Counted from the first letter of the stretch, positions 8,889-22,575 are shown. The stretch: 64,000 nt of DNA from Streptomyces sp. SJL17-4 (GCF_036826855.1 NZ_CP104578.1:3596001-3660000), one strand, 5' to 3'. The notes: generated by a model not told the origin, from the letters alone. Made by a program: numbers and translations.

Positions 8889-9112
8889 CAGGCGCTCTCC
8901 ACCGTCTCGATGCCCAGCTCGCGCTCACGCATCAGGGTGTAGATCCGCGCGATGTCCTTGCGGACGGACTTGAGCCGCCCGTGGTTCTCGAGCTGACCGG
9001 TCGCCGCCTGGAAGCGGAGGTTGAACAGCTCTTCCTTGGCCTCGCGGAGCTTGTTGAGAAGCTCCTCGTTGCCCAGCTCGCGCAGCTCGGACGCCTTGGT
9101 ACCGGCCGACAT
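8888..9112 (-). CDS. rpmC: 50S ribosomal protein L29
   Basis: A 74-residue two-helix protein near the exit tunnel ([40 protein letters not shown]). I place the start at the ATG 9110-9112, which overlaps the rplP stop (TGATG). A GTG three bases upstream is possible. L29 forms part of the docking site for SRP and trigger factor. Confidence 0.95.
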   Translation of the reverse strand: MSAGTKASELRELGNEELLNKLREAKEELFNLRFQAATGQLENHGRLKSVRKDIARIYTLMRERELGIETVESA

Positions 9113-9531
9113 CACAGCTCACCTGCTTCGCGCTTAACGATCTTGCACTTCATCGGCAGCTTGTGGGCCGCACGGGTCAGGGCCTCGCGCGCGATCTTCT
9201 CGTTCGGGTAGGACAGTTCGAACATCACCCGACCCGGCTTGACGTTCGCGATCCACCACTCCGGAGAACCCTTACCGGAACCCATGCGGGTTTCGGCGGG
9301 CTTCTTCGTCAGCGGGCGGTCCGGGTAGATGTTGATCCAGACCTTGCCGCCACGCTTGATGTGGCGGGTCATCGCGATACGAGCCGCCTCGATCTGGCGG
9401 TTGGTCACGTACGCCGGCGTGAGGGCCTGAATGCCGTACTCGCCGAACGCAACCTGCGTACCACCCTTGCTCATACCCGAGCGCTTGGGGTGGTGCTGCT
9501 TGCGGTGCTTGACCCTACGGGGGATCAGCAT
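9112..9531 (-). CDS. rplP: 50S ribosomal protein L16
   Basis: A 139-residue protein beginning [19 protein letters not shown], contacting A-site tRNA and peptidyl-transferase-centre rRNA. The family motif [20 protein letters not shown] and the GSGKG segment are present. Five bases separate it from rpsC. Confidence 0.97.
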   Translation of the reverse strand: MLIPRRVKHRKQHHPKRSGMSKGGTQVAFGEYGIQALTPAYVTNRQIEAARIAMTRHIKRGGKVWINIYPDRPLTKKPAETRMGSGKGSPEWWIANVKPGRVMFELSYPNEKIAREALTRAAHKLPMKCKIVKREAGEL

Positions 9532-9536
9532 TTCGG

Positions 9537-10385
9537 TCAGGCCTCCGTTCCGGTGCTCTCAGCCGGAGCGGCAGCGGCGGCGGGAGCGTCGGCCTTGGGG
9601 GCCTCGGCAGCCGGCGCGGACTGCTGCTGCGGCTTGCGGCCGCGGCCGCCACGCTCGCCACCGCGGCCACCACGGCCGGCCGGGCGGTCGCCAGCGCCGG
9701 CACCACGGGCCGGGCGGTTACCCGCACGGGCCGCAGCGTTCTCGGCGCGGACCTCGGCGATGTTCTTGACGTCGCCCTTGTAGATCCAGACCTTCACGCC
9801 GATGCGGCCGAAGGTCGTCTTGGCCTCGAAGAAGCCGTAGTCGACGTTCGCGCGGAGCGTGTGCAGGGGCACGCGGCCCTCGCGGTAGAACTCCGAGCGG
9901 GACATCTCGGCGCCGCCGAGACGACCGCCACACTGGATCTTGATGCCCTTGGCGCCGGCCTTCATCGTGCCCTGCATGCTCTTACGCATGGCGCGACGGA
10001 AGGAGACGCGGGAGGAGAGCTGCTCGGCAACGGCCTGAGCAACCAGCTGAGCGTCCATCTCGGGGTTCTTGACCTCGAGGATGTTCAGCTGGACCTGCTT
10101 GCCCGTGAGCTTCTCGAGGTCGCCGCGGATGCGGTCGGCCTCGGCGCCACGGCGGCCGATGACGATGCCGGGACGCGCGGTGTGGATGTCCACCCGCACG
10201 CGGTCACGGGTGCGCTCGATCTCAACCTTCGAGATGCCGGCGCGCTCCATGCCGGACGTCATCATCCGACGGATGGCGACGTCTTCCTTGACGTAGTCCT
10301 TGTACAGCTTGTCGGCGTACCAGCGGGACTTGAAGTCCGTGGTGATGCCGAGCCGGAACCCATGCGGGTTAACCTTCTGGCCCAT
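9537..10385 (-). CDS. rpsC: 30S ribosomal protein S3
   Basis: Head protein near the mRNA entry channel, 282 residues. The N-terminal KH domain ([20 protein letters not shown]) and the C-terminal S3 domain ([22 protein letters not shown] region) are clear. A C-terminal tail of about 65 residues rich in Gly, Arg, Ala and Pro makes it longer than the E. coli protein, as is usual in Streptomyces. A GGAAGGA ribosome-binding site precedes the start, which overlaps the rplV stop by one base. Confidence 0.97.
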   Translation of the reverse strand: MGQKVNPHGFRLGITTDFKSRWYADKLYKDYVKEDVAIRRMMTSGMERAGISKVEIERTRDRVRVDIHTARPGIVIGRRGAEADRIRGDLEKLTGKQVQLNILEVKNPEMDAQLVAQAVAEQLSSRVSFRRAMRKSMQGTMKAGAKGIKIQCGGRLGGAEMSRSEFYREGRVPLHTLRANVDYGFFEAKTTFGRIGVKVWIYKGDVKNIAEVRAENAAARAGNRPARGAGAGDRPAGRGGRGGERGGRGRKPQQQSAPAAEAPKADAPAAAAAPAESTGTEA

Positions 10386-10732
10386 TACCGGGTTCCTTCC
10401 TTGCTGCTGACGACCACGGTGATGTGGCTGGTCCGCTTACGGATCCGGTAGGCACGGCCCTGAGCACGCGGACGGAACCGCTTCAGGGTCGGGCCCTCAT
10501 CCACGTACGCCTCGCTGATGACCAGCGAAGAGGCGTCCGTGTGGTCGTAGTTGTGTGCAGCGTTGGCGATGGCGCTGTCCAGCACCTTGCCAACCGGCAC
10601 GCTCGCGGCCTGCGGGGCGAAACGCAGGACCGCCTGAGCCTCCGTGGCGTCCATGCCACGGATAAGGTCCACCACTCGGCGGGCCTTCATGGGCGTGACG
10701 CGGATGTACCGCGCCTGGGCCCTGGCTTCCAT
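10385..10732 (-). CDS. rplV: 50S ribosomal protein L22
   Basis: Tunnel-lining protein; the extended beta-hairpin ([20 protein letters not shown]) reaches the exit tunnel at the macrolide site. I chose the start [12 protein letters not shown] at 10730-10732 because GGAAGGA lies 6-8 nt upstream, giving 115 residues. In-frame ATGs at 10756 and 10768 would add 8-12 residues. Confidence 0.95.
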   Translation of the reverse strand: MEARAQARYIRVTPMKARRVVDLIRGMDATEAQAVLRFAPQAASVPVGKVLDSAIANAAHNYDHTDASSLVISEAYVDEGPTLKRFRPRAQGRAYRIRKRTSHITVVVSSKEGTR

Positions 10733-10775
10733 GGTTGTCCTTCCAGTGTCTGTCATGGTCGATTCCACCCCGCTA

Positions 10776-11057
10776 CTAGCGGCGCTTCGACTTCCGGTCG
10801 TCCTTCACGTGACCCCGGAAGGTGCGCGTCGGCGAGAACTCGCCGAGCTTGTGGCCGACCATCGACTCGGTGACAAACACCGGGATGTGGGTCTTGCCGT
10901 TGTGCACCGCGATCGTGTGGCCGAGCATGGCCGGGATGATCATCGAGCGACGGGACCAGGTCTTGATGACGTTCTTGGTACCGGCTTCGTTCTGTACGTC
11001 CACCTTCTTTACGAGGTGTCCGTCGACGAAGGGTCCCTTCTTGAGACTGCGCGGCAT
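10776..11057 (-). CDS. rpsS: 30S ribosomal protein S19
   Basis: A 93-residue head protein, [19 protein letters not shown] at the N-terminus and [17 protein letters not shown] near the C-terminus, both family signatures. Pairs with S13 at the inter-subunit bridge. It is located between rplB and rplV as expected. Confidence 0.97.
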   Translation of the reverse strand: MPRSLKKGPFVDGHLVKKVDVQNEAGTKNVIKTWSRRSMIIPAMLGHTIAVHNGKTHIPVFVTESMVGHKLGEFSPTRTFRGHVKDDRKSKRR

Positions 11058-11069
11058 CTAAACCCGCTC

Positions 11070-11906
11070 CTAGCGCTTCTTGTTCGTCTTGCGGCGGCGG
11101 ACGATGTACTTGCTCGAAGCCTTCTTCGGCGAGCGAGTACGACCCTCCTTCTGACCCCACGGGGAGACCGGGTGGCGACCACCGGAGGTCTTACCCTCAC
11201 CACCACCGTGCGGGTGGTCAACCGGGTTCATCGCCACACCGCGAACGGTCGGGCGGACGCCCAGCCAGCGCTTACGGCCGGCCTTGCCCCAGTTGATGTT
11301 CGACTGCTCGGCGTTGCCGACCTCGCCGATCGTGGCGCGGCAGCGGGCGTCGACGAGACGGATCTCACCGGACGGCATACGAAGGTGGGCCATCGTGCCC
11401 TCCTTCGCCAGCAGCTGCACGGAGGCACCAGCGGAGCGCGCGAACTTGGCGCCGCCACCGGGACGGATCTCGATCGCGTGGATCGTGGTACCGACCGGGA
11501 TGTTGCGGAGCGCCAGGTTGTTGCCGGGCTTGATGTCAGCGCCGGGGCCGTTCTCGACGCGGTCACCCTGCGTCAGACCCTTGGGGGCGATGATGTAGCG
11601 CTTCTCGCCGTCCACGTAGTGGAGCAGCGCGATGCGCGCGGTGCGGTTGGGGTCGTACTCGATGTGAGCGACCTTGGCCGGCACGCCGTCCTTGTCGTGA
11701 CGACGGAAGTCGATCACACGGTAGGCGCGCTTGTGTCCACCACCCTGGTGGCGAACGGTGATCCGACCGGTGTTGTTACGGCCGCCCTTGCTGTGCAGGG
11801 GGCGAACCAGCGACTTCTCCGGCGTGGACCGCGTGATCTCGACGAAGTCGGCTACGGAGGAGCCACGACGGCCCGGCGTAGTCGGCTTGTACTTGCGGAT
11901 TCCCAT
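11070..11906 (-). CDS. rplB: 50S ribosomal protein L2
   Basis: A 278-residue core protein required for subunit association and peptidyl transfer. It begins [15 protein letters not shown] and carries the C-terminal signature [14 protein letters not shown] with the conserved histidine, followed by the basic tail ending RRRKTNKKR. Full length. Confidence 0.98.
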   Translation of the reverse strand: MGIRKYKPTTPGRRGSSVADFVEITRSTPEKSLVRPLHSKGGRNNTGRITVRHQGGGHKRAYRVIDFRRHDKDGVPAKVAHIEYDPNRTARIALLHYVDGEKRYIIAPKGLTQGDRVENGPGADIKPGNNLALRNIPVGTTIHAIEIRPGGGAKFARSAGASVQLLAKEGTMAHLRMPSGEIRLVDARCRATIGEVGNAEQSNINWGKAGRKRWLGVRPTVRGVAMNPVDHPHGGGEGKTSGGRHPVSPWGQKEGRTRSPKKASSKYIVRRRKTNKKR

Positions 11907-11946
11907 TTCTCAGTCCTCGTCCGATTCCGGACGATCCAGACCGCCG

Positions 11947-12270
11947 TTAGGCGGTCGGACCGCCGAAGATGTCGATACGGTTGCCCTCAGCAAGGGTCAC
12001 GATGGCGCGCTTGGTGTCCTTGCGCTTGCCGAAACCGGCCTTGGTGCGCTTGCGCTTGCCCTGGCGGTTGATCGTGTTGACCCCGGTGACCTTGACCGAG
12101 AAGACCGCCTCGACGGCCTGCTTGATCTGGGTCTTGTTGGAGCCAGGCGCGACGATGAACGTGTACTTGTTCTCGTCCAGCAGTGCGTAGCTCTTCTCCG
12201 AGACAACCGGCTTGACGAGAATGTCGCGCGGGTCCGAGAAGGTCTTGCTGGTGACGACGGCCTCAGTCAT
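11947..12270 (-). CDS. rplW: 50S ribosomal protein L23
   Basis: Exit-tunnel rim protein that docks trigger factor and SRP, 107 residues. [19 protein letters not shown] and [18 protein letters not shown] match the family. Its start abuts the rplD stop (one-base overlap). Confidence 0.97.
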   Translation of the reverse strand: MTEAVVTSKTFSDPRDILVKPVVSEKSYALLDENKYTFIVAPGSNKTQIKQAVEAVFSVKVTGVNTINRQGKRKRTKAGFGKRKDTKRAIVTLAEGNRIDIFGGPTA

Positions 12271-12920
12271 CAGGCGTCGCTCCCTTCGGTCTCGTCGGTC
12301 TGGGGGCCAGACACGAAGGACTCGAGGGCGGCCTTGGTGAAGACCACGTCGTCGGAGACGATCACGTCGTACGTGTTGAGCTGGCCCGGCTCCAGGATGT
12401 GCACCTGGGGCAGGTTACGAGCGGACAGCCACGCGGCCTCGTCGGAGCGCTCGACGACCAGGAGCAGGTTCTTGCGCTCCGAGATCTTGCCGAACAGCGT
12501 CTTCGCGGCCTTGGTGGAGATGTCACCCTCGACCACGCCGGTGACGACGTGGATGCGGGAGTGGGTGGCCCGGTCCGAGAGGGCACCGCGGAGGGCGGCG
12601 ACCTTCATCTTCTTGGGGGTCCGCTGCGAGTAGTCACGCGGCTGCGGGCCGTGGACGACACCACCGCCGGCGAACTGCGGGGCGCGGGTCGAACCCTGAC
12701 GGGCGCGGCCGGTGCCCTTCTGGCGGTAAGGCTTCTTGCCACCACCACGGACTTCGCCACGGCGCTTGGTCTTGTGCGTGCCCTGACGGGCCGCGGCCAG
12801 CTGCGCGACGACGACCTGGTGGATCAGCGGAACGCTGACCTTGGCGCCGAAGATCTCCTCGGGGAGCTCGACGGTCCCGGTCTTGTCGCCTGCCGGCGAA
12901 AGGATGTCAATGGTGCTCAT
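12270..12920 (-). CDS. rplD: 50S ribosomal protein L4
   Basis: Tunnel protein of 216 residues (start [15 protein letters not shown] at 12918-12920, GAGGAA upstream). The extended loop [20 protein letters not shown] is the tunnel-lining part. L4 autoregulates the S10 operon in E. coli; whether it does so here cannot be told. A longer frame reaching 13022 overlaps rplC and is rejected. Confidence 0.97.
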   Translation of the reverse strand: MSTIDILSPAGDKTGTVELPEEIFGAKVSVPLIHQVVVAQLAAARQGTHKTKRRGEVRGGGKKPYRQKGTGRARQGSTRAPQFAGGGVVHGPQPRDYSQRTPKKMKVAALRGALSDRATHSRIHVVTGVVEGDISTKAAKTLFGKISERKNLLLVVERSDEAAWLSARNLPQVHILEPGQLNTYDVIVSDDVVFTKAALESFVSGPQTDETEGSDA

Positions 12921-12927
12921 CGGTTCC

Positions 12928-13572
12928 TCAAACCCCCTTGGCCGCGGTGCGGACCAGGACGAGGCCACCGTTGGGGCCGGGGACGGCGCCCTTGATGAGC
13001 AGCAGACCCTTCTCGGCGTCAACGGCGTGGACGGTCAGGTTCTGGGTGGTCACACGCTCGTTGCCCATGCGACCCGCCATGCGCATGCCCTTGAAGACAC
13101 GGCCCGGGGTGGCGCAGCCACCGATGGAACCGGGCTTGCGGTGCACGCGGTGGGCACCGTGCGACGCCTTGCCACCACGGAAGTTGTGGCGCTTCATGAC
13201 ACCGGCGAAGCCCTTGCCCTTGCTCTTACCGGTGACGTCGACCTTCACGCCGGCCTCGAAGACCTCGGCGGTGATCTCCTGGCCGAGCGTGTACTCGGAG
13301 GCGTCAGCGGTGCGGAGCTCCACCAGGTGGCGGCGCGGGGTGACGTCGGCCTTGGCGAAGTGACCCTTGAGGGGCTTGTTCACCTTGCGAGGGTCGATCT
13401 CGCCGAAGGCGATCTGGACCGACTCGTAGCCGTCGATGTCGTTCGTGCGGACCTGGGTCACGACATTGGGGCCGGCCTTGACGACGGTGACCGGGACAAC
13501 CCGGTTGTTCTCGTCCCAGACCTGCGTCATGCCGAGCTTCTCGCCCAGGATGCCCTTGATGTTCTTAGCCAT
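12928..13572 (-). CDS. rplC: 50S ribosomal protein L3
   Basis: Assembly-initiating large-subunit protein, 214 residues. It begins [19 protein letters not shown] and contains the loop segment [15 protein letters not shown] that reaches the peptidyl transferase centre. Seven bases separate it from rplD and eleven from rpsJ. Confidence 0.97.
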   Translation of the reverse strand: MAKNIKGILGEKLGMTQVWDENNRVVPVTVVKAGPNVVTQVRTNDIDGYESVQIAFGEIDPRKVNKPLKGHFAKADVTPRRHLVELRTADASEYTLGQEITAEVFEAGVKVDVTGKSKGKGFAGVMKRHNFRGGKASHGAHRVHRKPGSIGGCATPGRVFKGMRMAGRMGNERVTTQNLTVHAVDAEKGLLLIKGAVPGPNGGLVLVRTAAKGV

Positions 13573-13583
13573 CTCGCGCGCCC

Positions 13584-13892
13584 TCAGAGCTTGATCTCGA
13601 TGTCAACGCCCGCCGGGAGGTCGAGACGCATGAGCGAGTCAACCGTCTTCGGCGTGGGGTCGAGGATGTCGATGAGGCGCTTGTGCGTGCGCATCTCGAA
13701 GTGCTCGCGCGAGTCCTTGTACTTGTGCGGCGACTTGATGACGCAGTACACGTTCTTCTCAGTGGGCAGCGGCACCGGGCCTGCGACCGACGCACCAGTG
13801 CGGGTCACCGTCTCGACGATCTTCTTCGCCGAGGAGTCGATGACCTCGTGGTCGTAGGCCTTGAGCCGGATGCGGATCTTCTGTCCCGCCAT
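13584..13892 (-). CDS. rpsJ: 30S ribosomal protein S10
   Basis: Small-subunit head protein and, as NusE, a partner of NusG/NusB in antitermination. The 102 residues run from [19 protein letters not shown] to [10 protein letters not shown]. It is the first gene of the S10 operon. The untranslated leader upstream contains a hairpin element shared with the rpsL leader. An ORF extended to 14207 has no support. Confidence 0.97.
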   Translation of the reverse strand: MAGQKIRIRLKAYDHEVIDSSAKKIVETVTRTGASVAGPVPLPTEKNVYCVIKSPHKYKDSREHFEMRTHKRLIDILDPTPKTVDSLMRLDLPAGVDIEIKL

Positions 13893-14337
13893 GGCTACTA
13901 GTAGTCCTTTGTCTCGTAACGCTCTGGAACCCGATCGGCTTCGCTTACTGAAAAGCGTTGTCGTGTCTCCGACCCACGCGGTCGGGCGTGTCGCACTCCC
14001 TCTACGCAGAAATCCCTGAGGATTTCCCAACCAAGGGGGCACGGTCGCCATGACCGCAGGCCGGGGGCAAAACACCCACCGGGCGCCTGGTCGGCACCCC
14101 GCTGACGCTTCCCAGAAGATTCCCGTACGTCCGCTCCTGAGAAGGAGCGACGAGTACTGTGGGACTCGCTTCCGGTCCTCCCGACGGGAGGCGCGCAGCA
14201 TCGGCACTCAACCGAGCAACCCCGACAGTCTGCCACACGGGGCCATCCGGCCGCCAATCGGGAGCGAAGACTGTACCCCACGTCACGTACGGGCATGCGC
14301 CGGGGCGCACGCGCCGGGCTCGACCGCCCCCTCCGCC
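13893..14337 (-). promoter_or_regulatory. Long leader/upstream region of the S10 operon
   Basis: These 445 bases contain no credible gene. On the minus strand they should hold the S10-operon promoter and leader. Visible structures are a shared hairpin element (13969-13993), an AAATCC-CTGA-GGATTT hairpin (13012 offset; 14012-14027) and a perfect 7-bp CGCTCCT-GAGA-AGGAGCG stem (14132-14149). I could not find a -35/-10 pair I trust. The sigma-factor gene upstream is transcribed toward this region without an obvious terminator. Confidence 0.5.
13969..13993 (-). promoter_or_regulatory. Shared r-protein leader element, copy 1 (rpsJ)
   Basis: A 25-base segment matches the rpsL leader copy at 22626-22650 at 24 of 25 positions. 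Its core is an inverted repeat, CCGACC-N5/6-GGTCGG on the plus strand. The copy lies 76 bases upstream of the rpsJ start, inside the expected leader RNA. Confidence 0.7.
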
Positions 14338-15579
14338 TCACCCCAAGCGCCGTGCCCGCTCGGTGAGATGACGGCGTTCCGGCGCGCTGGTCGTACGGCG
14401 GGCCGCCTCCCGGTAGGCCTCCGCCGCGGTCCCCTTCTCGCCGAGAAGCTCCAGCAGATGGGCCCGGGTGGCGAGCAGCCGGTGGTGCCGGGCCAGCCGC
14501 TTGTCCCGCGCGAGTTCGTCCAGGAGCGCGAGCCCGGCCGCGGGCCCCTCGACCATCGCGACGGCCACCGCGCGGTTGAGGGTGACCATCGGATTCGGCC
14601 CGGTCCGCTCCAGGAGCTCGTAGAGCGCCAGGATCTGCGGCCAGTCGGTGGCCCCCGCGGTCTCCGCCTCGTCGTGCACGGCCGCGATCGCCGCCTGCAG
14701 CTGGTACGGGCCGACCTGGCCCCGCGGCAGGGTGCGGCTGATCAGCTCGACGCCCTCCGCGACGAGCCGGCCGTCCCACCGCCCCCGGTCCTGCTCCGCG
14801 AGCGGCACCAGTTCGCCGTGCGGGCCGGTGCGCGCCGGTCTGCGGGCGTCGGTGAGCAGCATCAGGGCGAGCAGACCCGCCGCCTCGGTGTCCTCGGGCA
14901 GCAACCGGTGGAGCAGCCGCGCGAGCCGGATCGCCTCCGTGGACAGCTCGGGCGCGGTCAGCTCCTCGCCGCCGCTCGCCGTATAGCCCTCGTTGAAGAT
15001 CAGGTAGAGCACGTGCCGGACCTCGGCGAGCCGGGCCGTACGGTCCTCCCCCGGCGGGAGCGCGAACGAGCCGCCCGCGGCCCTGATCGTCTGCTTGGCC
15101 CGGCTGATGCGCTGCGCCATCGTCGACTCGGGCACCAGGAAGGCTGCGGCGATCTGCGCGGTGGTGAGACCGCCGACGGCGCGCAGGGTGAGCGCGATCC
15201 GGCTGGGCGGGGACAGCTCCGGGTGACAACAGAGGAACAGCAGGGAGAGCGAGTCGTCCCGGTCGCCGCCGGGAACCTCGTCCGCGGCACCGGCGAGGAG
15301 CTCCGCGTCCGGGGTGGCCAGGGCCACGGCGTCCTCGCGGCGCCTGCGGGCGGCCTCGCTGCGCACCAGGTCGACGAACCTGCGGGTGGCGACGGTGACC
15401 AGCCAGCCGCGCGGGTTGTCGGGGACGCCGTCCGCGGGCCACTGCTGGGCCGCGGCGATCAGGGCCTCCTGGACGGCGTCCTCGCAGAGGTCGAAGGTGC
15501 CGTAGCGGCGGACGAGCGCGCCGAGGACCTGCGGCGCGTAGGTGCGCAGCAGGCCCTCGACCTCGGCGGAGCCGCTCAC
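14338..15579 (-). CDS. ECF-type RNA polymerase sigma factor with C-terminal TPR-like extension (ECF42-like)
   Basis: A 413-residue sigma factor. The N-terminal third has sigma region 2 (FDLCEDAVQEALIAAAQQW, NPRGWLVTVATRRFVD), followed by region 4 (AQIAAAFLVPESTMAQRISRAK, a helix-turn-helix). The remaining roughly 230 residues are helical and TPR-like, ending in an AEAYREAARR helix. This architecture plus the neighbouring DGPF protein is the hallmark of the ECF42 group, where the extension replaces an anti-sigma factor. I chose the GTG at 15577-15579, which overlaps the DGPF stop (GTGA), so the pair is translationally coupled. The targets are unknown. Confidence 0.9.
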   Translation of the reverse strand: MSGSAEVEGLLRTYAPQVLGALVRRYGTFDLCEDAVQEALIAAAQQWPADGVPDNPRGWLVTVATRRFVDLVRSEAARRRREDAVALATPDAELLAGAADEVPGGDRDDSLSLLFLCCHPELSPPSRIALTLRAVGGLTTAQIAAAFLVPESTMAQRISRAKQTIRAAGGSFALPPGEDRTARLAEVRHVLYLIFNEGYTASGGEELTAPELSTEAIRLARLLHRLLPEDTEAAGLLALMLLTDARRPARTGPHGELVPLAEQDRGRWDGRLVAEGVELISRTLPRGQVGPYQLQAAIAAVHDEAETAGATDWPQILALYELLERTGPNPMVTLNRAVAVAMVEGPAAGLALLDELARDKRLARHHRLLATRAHLLELLGEKGTAAEAYREAARRTTSAPERRHLTERARRLG

Positions 15580-15938
15580 ACGTCCGCCGCGGACTCGTGC
15601 AGGACCGGCCACAGCTCGACGGGATCGGTGTCCGCGAAGGGCATGTCCGCGGCGATCTCCTGGGCCCGCTCCTGGCTGTCGCAGTCGAGCAGGTAGAAGC
15701 TGGCCAGGTACTCCTTGGTCTCCAGGTACGGGCCGTCGGTGACCGCGGGGGCGCCGCCCTCTCGCCGTACGAGCTGGGCGGCGGCCGCGTCGGCGAGTCC
15801 GTACGCGCCGATCAGCTCGCCGCTCTCGCGGTACTTCCTGTTGAAGGCCTCCTGGCGGGCGATCGCCTCGGGCCAGGCCTCGGCCGGGAACGCGTCCCAC
15901 TTGGCCTGGTTGCCGTAGATCATCGCGACGTACTTCAC
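15576..15938 (-). CDS. YCII-related DGPF-domain protein
   Basis: A 120-residue ferredoxin-like-fold protein beginning (M)KYVAMIYGNQAKWDAF and containing the DGPF-type motif in VTDGPYLETKEYLASF. Genes of this family are characteristically linked to ECF42 sigma factors; their biochemical role is not established. The GTG at 15936-15938 is chosen because GGAGG lies about 8 nt upstream. It is the promoter-proximal gene of a two-gene operon with the sigma factor. Confidence 0.88.
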   Translation of the reverse strand: MKYVAMIYGNQAKWDAFPAEAWPEAIARQEAFNRKYRESGELIGAYGLADAAAAQLVRREGGAPAVTDGPYLETKEYLASFYLLDCDSQERAQEIAADMPFADTDPVELWPVLHESAADV

Positions 15939-16025
15939 GTGGTGTTCCTCCCCGTCCCGCGCGCCCCTGCGGCGTGCTGTCACCCCTCGGTCGGAGCCGG
16001 TGGCCGGTCCTCGACATGATCGGCG

Positions 16026-16043
16026 GAGATCTTCGAAGATCTC
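16026..16043. promoter_or_regulatory. 18-bp perfect palindrome between divergent genes
   Basis: GAGATCTTCGAAGATCTC is an uninterrupted 18-bp palindrome. It lies 88 bases upstream of the DGPF start (minus) and 84 bases upstream of the PIG-L deacetylase start (plus), the middle of the divergent promoter region. It may be an operator; no recognised family motif was identified. Confidence 0.4.
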
Positions 16044-16126
16044 TTTCCGGTGGCCGAATCCTGCCAGGCGGGGGGCCGTCCGCACACAACCCCGGGAACC
16101 GGATATCCGTCTTGCAGAGGACCGCA

Positions 16127-18130
16127 ATGCCCAGGGGACGGACCGTGTACGTGACCACAGCACCCCGCCGACGGGCGGTTCTCGCCGCGGCCCTCGCCGT
16201 CACCTCGGCCGTCGCCGGGTGTTCCGTGCCGGAGCCGCGCAGGACCGCGCCGACCGCCGACCCCGCGCCCGGCAAGCCGATCGCCTCCGCGCGGACCCGG
16301 CGGGCGCTGCTCCTCCAGGTCGCCGCGCACCCGGACGACGACCTGTACTTCATGAACCCCGACACCCAGCGCCTCCTCGACGCCGGGGTCCCGCTCGTCT
16401 CCGTGTACGTGACCGCCGGCGAGCACACCGGCCGGAACCGGATCAAGGGGATGCCGGAGACTCCCCCGGACCGCGCCGCCTACTCCTCGGCGCGCCACCA
16501 GGGCCTGCGCCAGTCGTACGCGGCGGCGCTCGGCCTGCCGATGTTCACGCCCTGGCGGCGCGAGGTGCTCACGCTCCCCGGTGGCCGGCGGGCGGAGATC
16601 GACACCCTCGTCCACGGCAGGAACCGGATCGAGCTGGTCTTCCTCAATCTGCCGATGCACACCAACCGGCGCTACATGGCCCTGCCGGCCCTCTGGCACG
16701 ACCGTGCCCTGGAGCTGCGGACCCATCTGTCGACCGGTTCGCCCGTGACCCGCTCGGACACCTACGACTACGACCGACTGGTCGGCGTCCTCGTCGGACT
16801 GCTCGGCCGCTACCGGCCCACCGTCGTGCACACCCTGGACCCCGACCCGGACATCCAGCTCAGCGACGAGGCCACCCGCAAGCGTGACTCGGAGCAGCCC
16901 GGCTACTCGGACCACGGCGACCACACGGCCGTCGCGTCCTTCACCTGGGCCGCGCTGAGCCGCTGGGTCTCGGACGCGGTCCGGGACGGCGAACCGATAC
17001 CGGCGTTCACGACCACGGCCTTCCGCGGCTACTACAACCGGCACTGGCCCAAGAACCTCCCGCCCCAGGTGCTCGAGGCGAAGGCCGCCCGCCTCGTCCC
17101 GTACGGCGGCGACCCCTCCTGGGAGTGCGGCAACCCCTCGGGCTGCGGCGACTACGGCGTCGGCGGCGAACGGCCGCTCACCAACCGCAAGGGCTGGGTC
17201 CGCTCCACCCACCACCGCTGGCCCACCGCCGGCCCCGCGCTCGCCGAGCAGCCGGACGGCCGCCTCGCCGCGTACGGGGTGCTGGGTCTGCGCGCGGTCC
17301 GCTGGCGGGAGACGGCTCCCGGGGTCTGGGGCGAGCCGACGGATCTCGGCGGCGGCCCGCTCGCTCCCGCGCTCGGCTCGGCGGTGCTCGGCGACGGCCG
17401 GGTGCTGCTCTTCGGGGTGCGGTTCTCCGCGATCGACGGCCACGGCGGACGGAACCGGCGCGAGCTGGTGCTCCTGGAGCAGCGCTCCCCCGGCGGCCCG
17501 TTCCTCGCCTGGCGCGGACTCGGGAGTCCGGAGCGCACGGACGACCGGGGGCGCCGGGTCGGTGCGCCGGTGGCCGTCGCGGCCCCCGACGGCCGGGTCC
17601 ATCTCTTCGTACGGAACGCGGACAGGAACGTCTCGACCCGGGTGCGGGCGGCGGACGGCTCCTGGAGCCCGTGGCGGACGCTCCCCGGGGCGGCGGAGGT
17701 CCAGGACGGACTCGCCGTGTCCCTCGACGCGAGGGGCCGGGTGCACCTCCACGCGGCGGGACGGGAGTCCGTACGGCACTGGGTGGACGGGGTCGCGCAG
17801 CCGGAGCAGCTGCCGCTCTCCGGGTCCACGGTGGCGTCGGCCGGCGGCGACCTCTACTACCGGCGCCCGGCGGCCGGGGAGCTCCTCGGGCCCGGGGGCG
17901 ACGCGGGTCTGGACGGGTACGGGGGTGTGGTCGCCGCGCGGTCCGCGGCGCTGGGGACCGTGCTCCTGGGCACGGATCCGGACGGCCGGGTGCGGGTGCG
18001 GTCCGGGGACCGGGTGCGGACCCGTACGACGGGGGTGCCGGCGGTGTCGGCGGCCCTGCACCTGCGCGCGGACGGGGCGACCGTGGTGGGCCTCGGCGCG
18101 GACGGGCACCCCTGGAGCTGGCGGCCGTAA
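16127..18130 (+). CDS. PIG-L family deacetylase, lipoprotein, with C-terminal beta-propeller-like region
   Basis: A 667-residue exported protein. The N-terminus has Arg residues, a hydrophobic stretch and a lipobox ending AVAGC, so C32 is the probable lipidated residue. The PIG-L (N-acetylglucosaminyl-type deacetylase) domain follows, with the zinc motif HPDDD at residues 68-72 and HGDH at 263-266. After about residue 380 the sequence changes to Gly/Arg-rich repeats of the form L-x-D-GRV-x-LF, which resemble a lectin-like beta-propeller. The domain combination suggests a surface-anchored deacetylase acting on an amino-sugar substrate, but the substrate is unknown. The start is chosen at ATG 16127 with AGAGG upstream. 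Confidence 0.85.
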   Translation: MPRGRTVYVTTAPRRRAVLAAALAVTSAVAGCSVPEPRRTAPTADPAPGKPIASARTRRALLLQVAAHPDDDLYFMNPDTQRLLDAGVPLVSVYVTAGEHTGRNRIKGMPETPPDRAAYSSARHQGLRQSYAAALGLPMFTPWRREVLTLPGGRRAEIDTLVHGRNRIELVFLNLPMHTNRRYMALPALWHDRALELRTHLSTGSPVTRSDTYDYDRLVGVLVGLLGRYRPTVVHTLDPDPDIQLSDEATRKRDSEQPGYSDHGDHTAVASFTWAALSRWVSDAVRDGEPIPAFTTTAFRGYYNRHWPKNLPPQVLEAKAARLVPYGGDPSWECGNPSGCGDYGVGGERPLTNRKGWVRSTHHRWPTAGPALAEQPDGRLAAYGVLGLRAVRWRETAPGVWGEPTDLGGGPLAPALGSAVLGDGRVLLFGVRFSAIDGHGGRNRRELVLLEQRSPGGPFLAWRGLGSPERTDDRGRRVGAPVAVAAPDGRVHLFVRNADRNVSTRVRAADGSWSPWRTLPGAAEVQDGLAVSLDARGRVHLHAAGRESVRHWVDGVAQPEQLPLSGSTVASAGGDLYYRRPAAGELLGPGGDAGLDGYGGVVAARSAALGTVLLGTDPDGRVRVRSGDRVRTRTTGVPAVSAALHLRADGATVVGLGADGHPWSWRP

Positions 18131-18146
18131 CGCCTCCCGGCATGCG

Positions 18147-18180
18147 AGAAGGCCCCGCACCGAAAGGTGCGGGGCCTTCT
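18147..18180. terminator. Bidirectional terminator between PIG-L gene and tuf
   Basis: A perfect 15-bp stem (18147-18161 with 18166-18180) with a GAAA tetraloop lies between the convergent stop codons. It should terminate both the plus-strand deacetylase transcript and the minus-strand str operon. Confidence 0.9.
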
Positions 18181-18216
18181 GCTTGCAGCTCGTGGAGCTA
18201 CCGGGTCACTTCAAGA

Positions 18217-19410
<1,194 letters not shown>

Positions 19411-19561
19411 TGGGTCCTCCTGTGGAGTGGTTCTGTACGCCTTGCTTCATCGGCGCCAGGTGATCTTTGCTGGGATGCCAGTCGGCCGGGGCCCGTTCCT
19501 CGGGTTTCGGGGGCTGAGCCCCGACGACTGGTGTCAAGCCTAAAGCGTCAACTCGGGAGAG

Positions 19562-21691
<2,130 letters not shown>

Positions 21692-21730
21692 ATCGGCTCA
21701 GTCTTCTCTCGGTCTCGATGTGGGTTGCGA

Positions 21731-22201
21731 CTACCAGCGGTAGTGCGCGAAGGCCTTGTTGGACTCGGCCATCTTGTGCGTGTCCTCACGCTTCTTGACG
21801 GCCGCACCGAGGCCGTTCGAGGCGTCGAGGAGCTCGTTCATGAGGCGCTCGGTCATGGTCTTCTCGCGACGGGCGCGGGAGTAACCGACGAGCCAGCGGA
21901 GGGCCAGCGTGGACGCGCGGCCCGGCTTGACCTCGATCGGCACCTGGTAGGTGGCGCCACCGACACGGCGGGACTTGACCTCGAGGGCCGGCTTGACGTT
22001 CTCGAGAGCGCGCTTCAGCGTGATGACGGGGTCCTGGCCGGTCTTCTCACGAAGACCCTCCATGGCGCCGTACACGATGCGCTCGGCGGTGGAACGCTTG
22101 CCGTCCAGCAGGATCTTGTTGATCAGCGAGGTGACAAGAGGAGAGCTGTAGACCGGGTCGATGATGACCGGGCGCTTCGGGGCGGGGCCCTTACGAGGCA
22201 T
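21731..22201 (-). CDS. rpsG: 30S ribosomal protein S7
   Basis: Primary 16S-binding head protein, 156 residues, starting [20 protein letters not shown] and ending NKAFAHYRW. It lies two bases downstream of rpsL. Translational coupling within the str operon is likely. Confidence 0.97.
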   Translation of the reverse strand: MPRKGPAPKRPVIIDPVYSSPLVTSLINKILLDGKRSTAERIVYGAMEGLREKTGQDPVITLKRALENVKPALEVKSRRVGGATYQVPIEVKPGRASTLALRWLVGYSRARREKTMTERLMNELLDASNGLGAAVKKREDTHKMAESNKAFAHYRW

Positions 22202-22203
22202 TC

Positions 22204-22575
22204 TTACTTCTCCTTCTTGGCGCCGTAGCGGCTGCGAGCCTGCTTACGGTTCTTGACGCCCTGCGTGTCGAGGGAACCGCGGATGATCTTGTAGCGAACA
22301 CCCGGCAGGTCCTTCACACGGCCACCGCGCACGAGCACGATGGAGTGCTCCTGCAGGTTGTGACCCTCACCCGGGATGTAGGCCGTGACCTCGATGCCGG
22401 AGGTCAGACGCACACGCGCGACCTTACGGAGGGCCGAGTTCGGCTTCTTCGGGGTGGTCGTGAACACACGCGTGCAGACGCCGCGACGCTGAGGGGAACC
22501 CTCGAGTGCGGGCGTCTTGTTCTTCTCGACCTTGTCCTGCCGGCCCTTCCGGACCAGCTGCTGGATCGTAGGCAC
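22204..22575 (-). CDS. rpsL: 30S ribosomal protein S12
   Basis: Decoding-site protein of 123 residues. The start is a GTG at 22573-22575 with GGAGAAG upstream. Both streptomycin-relevant lysines appear wild type: the one in TPKKPNSAL (K43 region) and the one in [12 protein letters not shown] (K88 region). It is the first gene of the str operon. Transcription comes from the promoter at 22769-22797, giving a leader of about 185 nt. Confidence 0.98.
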   Translation of the reverse strand: MPTIQQLVRKGRQDKVEKNKTPALEGSPQRRGVCTRVFTTTPKKPNSALRKVARVRLTSGIEVTAYIPGEGHNLQEHSIVLVRGGRVKDLPGVRYKIIRGSLDTQGVKNRKQARSRYGAKKEK

